DNA of 27,745 nt from the NCBI GenBank assembly GCA_905203015.1, contig CAJKUC010000021.1, positions 1 through 27,745 on the forward strand, given 5' to 3'. This DNA is from an uncultured Christensenella sp. (GTDB lineage Bacteria; Bacillota; Clostridia; Christensenellales; Borkfalkiaceae). The first letter of the stretch is position 1. Every line of letters starts with the position of its first letter. A program made the position numbers and the translations under genes. The notes beneath the pieces are model-generated. The model made no database searches. It was not told the origin of the DNA and saw nothing but the letters and a program-made list of their open reading frames with translations. This document shows, piece after piece, positions 22,338 to 27,745 of the stretch.

Positions 22338-24146
22338 ATGGCAAAACCAAATCAGAGACTTCGTAATTTTTGTATCATAGCGCATATCGATCACGGGAAA
22401 AGCACGCTCGCCGATCGCCTGATGGAACGGACGGGGCAGGTTTCCAAAAGGGATATGGAAGATCAGTTGCTGGACAGCATGGATATAGAGCGCGAACGCG
22501 GGATCACGATAAAACTGACTCCCGTGAGAATGTTTTATACGGCGAAAGACGGGGAGGAATACGAATTTAATCTGATCGATACCCCGGGGCACGTGGACTT
22601 CACATACGAAGTCAGCCGTTCGCTCGCCGCATGCGAGGGGGCGATTCTTGTTGTAGATGCCACGCAGGGCGTGGAAGCGCAGACGCTTGCGAACGTATAC
22701 CTCGCGTTGGAAAACAACCTTGAAATTCTGCCCGTCATCAATAAAATCGATCTGCCGAGCGCACGGGTGGACGAAGTGAAAAAGGAAATCGAGGACGTGA
22801 TCGGGCTCGACGCGTCGTACGCGCCGTGCGTATCGGCGAAAGAGGGGCTGAATATCGACGATCTTCTGGAAGCGATACCGAAATATTTCCCCGCCCCCGA
22901 CGGCGACACCGACGCGCCGCTGAAAGCGTTGATTTTCGATAGTTATTACGATAATTATAAGGGCGTGATTCTTTTTGTGCGGCTGGTGGACGGCGGCGTG
23001 AAAGTGGGCGACAAGATCAGAACGTTTTTATCGGAAAGCGTATACGACGTGACGGAAGTGGGCGTTTTCGCGCCGAATCTGTTGCCGCAGGGCAAACTTT
23101 CCGCGGGCGAAGTGGGGTATATCGCCGCTTCGATCAAATCGATACAGGATGTGGAAGTGGGCGATACGGTGACAAATGCGGATAATCCCGCAAAAGAGCC
23201 GCTTCCGGGGTACAAGAAGAGTCAACCCGTTGTATTTTGCGGCATTTATCCCCTTGACGGGAGCAAATTCGGGGATCTGAAAGACGCGATCATGAAATTG
23301 CAGTTGAACGACGCGTCTTTGATTTTCGAGCCCGATACTTCCGTAGCATTAGGTTTTGGCTTCCGTTGCGGATTCCTCGGGTTATTGCATATGGAAATTA
23401 TACAGGAGCGCATCGAACGGGAATTCAATCTGGATATCATCACTACGGCGCCTTCCGTTTCGTACCGCGTGCACAAGACGGACGGTACGGAATTTTACGT
23501 GGACAATCCTTCGCATCTGCCTCCCGTTTCCGAAATCGAATATATGGAAGAGCCGATCGTAAAAGCGGATATTTACACGCCGCCCGATTATATGGGCGCG
23601 GTGATGGATCTGTGCAAAGAAAAACGCGGTGTATTCAAAAATATGACGTACGTGGACGAGCGTCGTGTGCGGCTGGAATACACGTTGCCGCTCAACGAGA
23701 TCGTTTACGACTTTTTCGACGGACTGAAATCGCGGACGAAAGGCTATGCAAGTTTCGATTACGAGTTATCGGGGTACGAACGCTCGAAACTGGTGAAACT
23801 GGATATTCTTCTGAACGGCGAGGTGTGCGACGCGCTTTCTTCGATCGTATTCGAGGAACGGGCGTACGAGCGCGGGCGTACGCTTTGCGAAAATCTGAAA
23901 GACGCGATCCCCCGCCAACTGTTTGAAGTGCCCGTGCAGGCTGCCGTCGGGGGGAAAGTAATCGCGCGGGAAACGGTGAAAGCCGTGAGGAAAGACGTGC
24001 TTGCGAAATGTTACGGCGGCGATATAACGAGAAAGAGAAAGTTGCTTGAAAAGCAGAAAGAGGGTAAAAAACGCATGCGGAAAGTAGGCAGCGTGGAAGT
24101 GCCGTCGGAAGTGTTTATGGAAATTTTAAAGACGAATAAGGACTGA
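22338..24146 (+). CDS. lepA: Elongation factor 4 (LepA)
   Basis: This is a ribosome-associated translational GTPase, linked to back-translocation and to 30S assembly. The 602-residue product has G1 AHIDHGKS (15-22), the switch I region RERGITIK, G3 DTPGH (81-85) and G4 NKID (135-138). The LepA-specific C-terminal domain includes GGDITRKRKLLEKQKEGKKRMR. AAGGA lies 6 nt before the ATG. It is followed at 38 bp by hemW, the common Bacillota pairing. Confidence 0.98.
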   Translation: MAKPNQRLRNFCIIAHIDHGKSTLADRLMERTGQVSKRDMEDQLLDSMDIERERGITIKLTPVRMFYTAKDGEEYEFNLIDTPGHVDFTYEVSRSLAACEGAILVVDATQGVEAQTLANVYLALENNLEILPVINKIDLPSARVDEVKKEIEDVIGLDASYAPCVSAKEGLNIDDLLEAIPKYFPAPDGDTDAPLKALIFDSYYDNYKGVILFVRLVDGGVKVGDKIRTFLSESVYDVTEVGVFAPNLLPQGKLSAGEVGYIAASIKSIQDVEVGDTVTNADNPAKEPLPGYKKSQPVVFCGIYPLDGSKFGDLKDAIMKLQLNDASLIFEPDTSVALGFGFRCGFLGLLHMEIIQERIEREFNLDIITTAPSVSYRVHKTDGTEFYVDNPSHLPPVSEIEYMEEPIVKADIYTPPDYMGAVMDLCKEKRGVFKNMTYVDERRVRLEYTLPLNEIVYDFFDGLKSRTKGYASFDYELSGYERSKLVKLDILLNGEVCDALSSIVFEERAYERGRTLCENLKDAIPRQLFEVPVQAAVGGKVIARETVKAVRKDVLAKCYGGDITRKRKLLEKQKEGKKRMRKVGSVEVPSEVFMEILKTNKD

Positions 24147-24184
24147 GAAATTTTCACGGATAAAACAGGAGAAAGAAAAATATC

Positions 24185-25312
24185 ATGGCGGGAATTTATA
24201 TACACATTCCTTTTTGCAGACAAAAATGCTCGTATTGCGATTTCGTTTCCTTTCCCGATAAAATCGGGTATGCGGAAGCGTATATGGCATGCGTGTACAA
24301 AGAATTGAAAATGCGCGGGGAGGAATTGAAGGGGCGCGTTTTCGATACGGTGTATTTCGGCGGGGGAACGCCGTCGTATATTCCGCCGAAACTCATTCTC
24401 GGCGCGATGAACCGCATAAGGGAGTGCTTCACTCTTTCGGAAAATCCCGAGATTACGCTGGAACTCAATCCCGGAACGATCGGCGAAGAAAAGGTGAAAA
24501 TTTACGAAAAAGCGGGGATAAACCGTTTTTCGATCGGTTTGCAGACGGCGATCGACGAGCAACTGGAAGATCTGGGGCGGATTCACACGGCGCGGGATTA
24601 TGTGTATGCGACGAAACTTTTAAAAGGTAAAAATTTCAGCACGGATATCATGCTCGGCTTGAAAAACCAGACGAAAGAGGATGTGAGAAAGACGGTGGAA
24701 CTGGCAAGCGCGTGCGGCTCTTCCCATATTTCCATGTATGCGCTTACGGTGGAAGACGGCACGCCTATTTACACCGATTATCTCAACGGCGAACTTCCCG
24801 ATTCCGACGAAGTGGCGGATTTATACGATTACGGGCGCGCTTTGCTTGCGGAAAAGGGGTATAAACGGTATGAAATTTCTAATTTCTGTAAGGAAGGCTT
24901 TGAAAGCCGGCACAATATGAATTATTGGCAGCGCGGCGAATATATCGGCATAGGGCTTGCCGCTTCTTCGTTTATGAACGGGAAGCGTTTTACGAATACG
25001 TTTAATCTCGACGATTATATGAAATGCGTGATTTCGGGATTCTTCCCCGCCGTGGATTGCGAAGAGGTGAGCGAAACGGACGCGAAATTCGAGAAAGTGA
25101 TGCTTGCGCTTCGTACAAGCAAGGGATTGTCGCTTTCGGATTACAAAAAAGAATTTTCTTCCGATCTTGAAGAAGATTTTCCTTCCGCTCTTGCAAAAAC
25201 GAGGAAATATCTCGACGAAGACGGGGATATAATAAGAATAAAGGACGAATATCTGTATGTGCAGAATCAGATACTGATGCCTTTTATGGAAGAACCGAGA
25301 GCGCGCGATTGA
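24185..25312 (+). CDS. hemW: Radical SAM protein HemW (HemN-like, heme chaperone family)
   Basis: The 375-residue protein has the radical-SAM cluster motif CxxxCxxC (Cys11, Cys15, Cys18) in IPFCRQKCSYCDF. It also has YFGGGTPSY, the ELNPG segment, FSIGLQT and the HNxxYW motif (HNMNYW) typical of HemW. HemW homologues bind heme and lack coproporphyrinogen dehydrogenase activity. The extra cysteine of true HemN (CxxxCxxCxC) is absent: the residue two after Cys18 is Phe. AGGAGA lies 12 nt before the ATG. It is cotranscribed with lepA, as in Bacillus. No hrcA-grpE-dnaK genes follow. Confidence 0.93.
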   Translation: MAGIYIHIPFCRQKCSYCDFVSFPDKIGYAEAYMACVYKELKMRGEELKGRVFDTVYFGGGTPSYIPPKLILGAMNRIRECFTLSENPEITLELNPGTIGEEKVKIYEKAGINRFSIGLQTAIDEQLEDLGRIHTARDYVYATKLLKGKNFSTDIMLGLKNQTKEDVRKTVELASACGSSHISMYALTVEDGTPIYTDYLNGELPDSDEVADLYDYGRALLAEKGYKRYEISNFCKEGFESRHNMNYWQRGEYIGIGLAASSFMNGKRFTNTFNLDDYMKCVISGFFPAVDCEEVSETDAKFEKVMLALRTSKGLSLSDYKKEFSSDLEEDFPSALAKTRKYLDEDGDIIRIKDEYLYVQNQILMPFMEEPRARD

Positions 25313-25444
25313 TTCGCCTGTTTTTCGTTAAGCGCATGGAAAACCGCTGTTCAAAAGCAAAGGTTGATTTTCTCGCCCGATCGGTACAAAAAATGTAAAA
25401 ACCATTCAAAAACGAAAAGCGGCGGAAAAGAAAACGGCGGTTTG

Positions 25445-25473
25445 TTGACAATCTTCCGCGCGTGTTATATAAT
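25445..25473 (+). promoter_or_regulatory. Consensus sigma-A promoter of the phosphohexomutase gene
   Basis: A perfect TTGACA (25445-25450), a 17-bp spacer and a perfect TATAAT (25468-25473) are present. The predicted transcript start is near 25480, leaving a leader of about 66 nt. It is the closest to consensus of the promoters in the window. Confidence 0.88.
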
Positions 25474-25545
25474 TATATCATGAGAAATCAAGAAGACGGG
25501 CGACGTTTGCCGTCCTGTTCAAAGCAGACAAGGAGAGAGAAAAAT

Positions 25546-27315
25546 ATGAAATCGTATCGCGAAGAGTATGAAAACTGGCTGACGAATCCCGTGTTTGACG
25601 AGGAAACAAGAAAAGAAGTGGCTGCGATGAAAGACGAAAAAGAGATCGAAGACGCGTTTTACAGGCAGTTGTCTTTCGGTACGGGCGGCTTACGCGGCGT
25701 GATCGGCGCGGGCACGAATCGTATGAATATCTACACGGTGGGCAAGGCTTCGCAGGGTTTGGCGAATTTCATCAATTCAAAAGTGAAAAACGGAAGCGTG
25801 GCGATCGCGTACGACAGCCGCAGAATGTCGCCGGAATTCGCGCTTTCTTCCGCGTTGATTTTTGCGGCAAACGGAATCAAGGCGTATCTTTTCGAGTCGC
25901 TTCGCCCTACGCCCGAATTGTCGTTTGCGATACGCTATTATCACACAACGGCGGGTATTGTGATTACGGCAAGTCATAATCCGCCGCAGTATAACGGCTA
26001 TAAAGCCTATTGGTCCGACGGGGCGCAACTTGTTCCTCCTTACGACGAACTCGTGATCGAAGAAGTGAACAAGATAGAAAATTATGCGGATATAAAGCGT
26101 ATCGGCGAAGAGGAAGCAAAAGCGAAAGGACTTTTGCAGATTATCGGCAAAGAAACCGACGACGCGTATATCGCCGCGCTGAAAAAACTTGTGCTCGATA
26201 AAGACGTGATTAAGAAAATGGCGAAAGATATCCGCATCGTGTACACGCCGTTTCACGGAACGGGAAACGTTCCCGTAAGGCGCATGCTGAAAGAACTCGG
26301 CTTCACGCAGGTGTGGGTGGTGCCCGAACAGGAAGAGCCGGACGGTAATTTCACTACGCTCGATTATCCTAACCCGGAAGATCCGAAGGCTTTTACGCTT
26401 GCGCTTGCGCTTGCGAAGAAGGTGGACGCGGACATCGTGCTTGCCACCGATCCCGACGCCGATCGCCTGGGCGTATATGCGAAGGATACGGCGACGGGCG
26501 AATATATGACGTTCACGGGAAATATGAGCGGTCTGCTTATCTGCGAATACGAACTTTCGAGAAAACGCGAAATGGGGCTGTTGCCCGAACCGAGAGAAAA
26601 CGGCGCGCTCGTCACTACGATCGTTTCGTCGAATATGGCGTTTGCCATAGCGAAAGAATACGGGATTACCGCGATCGAAGTGCTTACGGGATTTAAATAT
26701 ATCGGCGAGCAGATTAAAAATTTCGAGGAGGCGAAAGCAGCCAACGGCGGAAAATACGACGCGAAAAAAGGCGCGTACGAATATCTCTTCGGTTATGAAG
26801 AAAGTTACGGATGCCTTGTTGGCACGCATGCGCGCGATAAAGACGCCGTAATGGCTGTCACCGCGCTGTGCGAAGCGGCGGCGTATTATAAATCGAAGGG
26901 GATGACCCTTTGGGATCAGATGCAGGCGATGTATAAGAAATACGGGTATTTTAAAGAATCGCTGGAAACGATTTCTTTGCCCGGAAGCGAGGGCGCGGCG
27001 AAGATTACGGAAATCATGAACGGGCTGCGTGCTTGCCCGCCCGAAAATATCGGCGGAGAAAAGGTGCTTGCCGCCCGCGATTATCTTTCGGGTGAACGTT
27101 TCGATACGGTGACGGGAAAGAAAGAAAAACTTACTTTGCCGAAGAGTAACGTATTGTATTACGAACTGGAAGAAGCCGGCTGGTGCTGTGCGCGCCCTTC
27201 GGGAACGGAACCGAAAATCAAATTTTATTTCGGCGTAAAAGGATATGATGCGGAAGACGCCGCAAGAAAAGTGGCTGCATTGAAAAAAGGCCTGATGTCG
27301 TTCGTGAAAGAATAA
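25546..27315 (+). CDS. pgcA: Phospho-sugar mutase (alpha-phosphoglucomutase / phosphomannomutase)
   Basis: This enzyme interconverts hexose 1- and 6-phosphates, supplying glucose-1-phosphate for glycolipid, teichoic acid or exopolysaccharide precursors. The 589-residue product shows the four sites of the family. These are the phosphoserine loop TASHNPPQYNGYK (Ser143), the metal loop DPDADR (Asp302, Asp304, Asp306), the sugar-binding GYEESYG (416-422) and the phosphate-binding RPSGTEPK (550-557). Length and the N-terminal LSFGTGGLRG match the PgcA type. I chose the ATG at 25546, with AAGGAG 10 nt upstream. Longer in-frame starts fall in the promoter (25462) or at the transcript start (25480). 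Glucose versus mannose preference cannot be told from sequence alone. Confidence 0.94.
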   Translation: MKSYREEYENWLTNPVFDEETRKEVAAMKDEKEIEDAFYRQLSFGTGGLRGVIGAGTNRMNIYTVGKASQGLANFINSKVKNGSVAIAYDSRRMSPEFALSSALIFAANGIKAYLFESLRPTPELSFAIRYYHTTAGIVITASHNPPQYNGYKAYWSDGAQLVPPYDELVIEEVNKIENYADIKRIGEEEAKAKGLLQIIGKETDDAYIAALKKLVLDKDVIKKMAKDIRIVYTPFHGTGNVPVRRMLKELGFTQVWVVPEQEEPDGNFTTLDYPNPEDPKAFTLALALAKKVDADIVLATDPDADRLGVYAKDTATGEYMTFTGNMSGLLICEYELSRKREMGLLPEPRENGALVTTIVSSNMAFAIAKEYGITAIEVLTGFKYIGEQIKNFEEAKAANGGKYDAKKGAYEYLFGYEESYGCLVGTHARDKDAVMAVTALCEAAAYYKSKGMTLWDQMQAMYKKYGYFKESLETISLPGSEGAAKITEIMNGLRACPPENIGGEKVLAARDYLSGERFDTVTGKKEKLTLPKSNVLYYELEEAGWCCARPSGTEPKIKFYFGVKGYDAEDAARKVAALKKGLMSFVKE

Positions 27316-27337
27316 TTCGGTTTGAGTATATATAAAT

Positions 27338-27389
27338 CGCCGTTCCGGATATCGTTATTTTTAACGTATCGGAACGGCGTAATTTTTTT
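27338..27389 (+). terminator. Strong terminator after the phosphohexomutase gene
   Basis: CGCCGTTCCG (27338-27347) pairs perfectly with CGGAACGGCG (27370-27379). The stem continues inward with GATA / TATC and CGTT / AACG with one bulged T, around the loop ATTTTT, and is followed by TAATTTTTTTA. Confidence 0.9.
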
Positions 27390-27397
27390 AACGGCGG

Positions 27398-27470
27398 ATG
27401 TCGGGCGCAAGACTTGCACTTGCTTTTTTATGACGTCTGCCGTCTTTCCATAAGGAGTTTTGCCCGACAT
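27398..27470. other. 73-nt cloverleaf-like inverted-repeat element, possible structured RNA
   Basis: ATGTCGGGC (27398-27406) and GCCCGACAT (27462-27470) form a perfect 9-bp closing stem. Inside are three small hairpins. The first is GCAAG (27407-27411) with CTTGC (27419-27423) around a 7-nt loop. The second is GACG (27432-27435) with CGTC (27441-27444) around a 5-nt loop. The third is TTCC (27446-27449) with GGAG or GGA (27454-27457) around ATAA. Read on the minus strand the first hairpin resembles a tRNA T-arm (5-bp stem, loop TGCAAGT) next to the closing stem, but other tRNA features are missing. Class and strand are unknown. Confidence 0.4.
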
Positions 27471-27482
27471 ATATAATATAGT

Positions 27483-27519
27483 AAAAACAGACTACGCCTT
27501 TTCCGACGTAATCTGTTTT
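27483..27519 (-). terminator. Minus-strand terminator hairpin containing the stop codon of a small ORF
   Basis: In minus-strand RNA AAAACAGATTACGTC pairs with GGCGTAGTCTGTTTT over 15 bp, including two G-U pairs, around the loop GGAAAA and followed by a U-run. On the + strand the two G-U pairs become C-A mismatches, so the structure is built for leftward transcripts. Confidence 0.65.
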
Positions 27520-27593
27520 ACGAAACGAGATATAAAAGTATAGTTATGGCGTAAAGAGGGTATAAAACGAACACTCACGATATTTGCTTTCAT
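27492..27593 (-). CDS. Small ORF of 33 codons, possible small protein
   Basis: I do not recognise this 33-residue product, which starts MKANIVSVRF and ends VKQITSEKA. It is basic with no clear transmembrane segment. Support comes from its signals: GGGAG lies 7 nt before the ATG, and the TAG stop falls inside a minus-strand intrinsic terminator (27483-27519). A TATAAT-like box at 27675-27670 in very AT-rich DNA could be the -10, but its -35 is poor. The frame stays open further upstream (TTG at 27728) through low-complexity AT-rich sequence that does not look coding. It may be a real small protein, a leader peptide or chance. Confidence 0.35.
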   Translation of the reverse strand: MKANIVSVRFIPSLRHNYTFISRFVKQITSEKA

Positions 27594-27721
27594 TTTTTTT
27601 CTCCCGTTTTTTCTATTCGACAAAGAAGAAATAAAATTCCTTTCTTTTTCGTTCCGTCCTTTGTCAAAAATTATAAAACGAAAAAAAATAAAAAAAATTT
27701 TAAAAAAGTGGTAAAAAACAG

Positions 27722-27745
27722 TTGACAAGGCATATATAGGTGTGG
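27722..27745 (+). promoter_or_regulatory. -35 element of a promoter reading out of the window
   Basis: A perfect TTGACA (27722-27727) is preceded by a long A/T-tract (about 27675-27720) resembling an UP element. The matching -10 would begin at or just past the last base of the window. The 430 bp from 27316 to the end otherwise hold the pgcA terminator, the 73-nt element and the small minus-strand ORF. Confidence 0.5.

Noticed and set aside
25313..25444. A terminator or small RNA between hemW and the pgcA promoter
   Set aside because: No stem longer than a few base pairs with a T-run was found. Only A-rich sequence is visible.
25462..25545. Longer N-terminus of the phosphohexomutase
   Set aside because: The GTG at 25462 lies in the promoter spacer and the ATG at 25480 at the transcript start. 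The ATG at 25546 has a proper ribosome binding site and fits the family length.
25777..26829. A 350-residue minus-strand open frame inside pgcA
   Set aside because: It is antisense to the conserved catalytic motifs of the phosphohexomutase and has no recognisable domain.
27398..27470. A canonical tRNA gene
   Set aside because: Only the closing stem and one arm fit. U8, the D-loop GG, a 7-nt anticodon loop and the normal T-loop are missing on both strands.
27225..27470. 81-residue minus-strand open frame over the cloverleaf-like element and pgcA terminator
   Set aside because: It has no ribosome binding site, and it runs through a strong terminator and into the antisense of pgcA.

Overview
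The window is an ordinary-density stretch of bacterial chromosome, about 50% GC by eye. It most resembles an anaerobic Gram-positive of the Bacillota/Clostridia. This rests on gene orders typical of that group (rpsF-ssb-rpsR; ECF ATPases-ecfT-truA; lepA-hemW), a single-chain pyruvate:ferredoxin oxidoreductase, a Gram-positive CpsB/YwqE-type PHP phosphatase, a VanZ-family protein, a SpoIIE-type phosphatase, strong AGGAGG-like ribosome binding sites and sigma-A-type promoters. I cannot place the genus. No insertion sequence, prophage, CRISPR array, rRNA or canonical tRNA was found, and every sizeable gene is intact.

Left part (1-6220): the 3' end of a collagen-like (Gly-X-Y) gene on the + strand converges on the minus-strand rpsF-ssb-rpsR operon, with two bidirectional hairpin terminators between them. 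Upstream on the minus strand lie a 962-residue membrane-anchored protein with six degenerate repeats, unrecognised, and a tRNA CCA-nucleotidyltransferase with an HD domain.

Middle (6220-14255): a compact divergent promoter pair drives the CCA gene leftwards and an apparent envelope/signalling operon rightwards: lipid kinase, PAS-SpoIIE phosphatase, PHP-type phosphatase, VanZ-like protein. A long hairpin terminator follows, and it overlaps the start of a small secreted or anchored protein gene. A large minus-strand pyruvate:ferredoxin oxidoreductase comes next.

Right part (14256-27315): an ECF transporter energising module in which the two ATPases are fused into one chain, followed by ecfT, truA and a membrane protein with a glycine/tyrosine-rich tail. 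Then come mnmE, a 152-bp tandem repeat array, a LysR regulator, lepA, hemW and an alpha-phosphohexomutase.

Right edge (27316-27745): after the phosphohexomutase terminator there is a 73-nt cloverleaf-like inverted-repeat element of unknown class, a small minus-strand ORF whose stop codon sits inside its own terminator hairpin, and the -35 element of a promoter reading out of the window.

The best candidates for something undescribed are the 152-bp tandem repeat, the 962-residue repeat protein, the 73-nt cloverleaf-like element with the adjacent small ORF, the two divergent promoters that share one palindromic -35 box, the 32-bp non-triplet duplication near the start of the fused ECF ATPase gene, and the cysteine cluster in the PAS domain of the SpoIIE phosphatase. 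No single obvious new multi-gene system was found. All coordinates and motifs were read by eye and no database search was possible.
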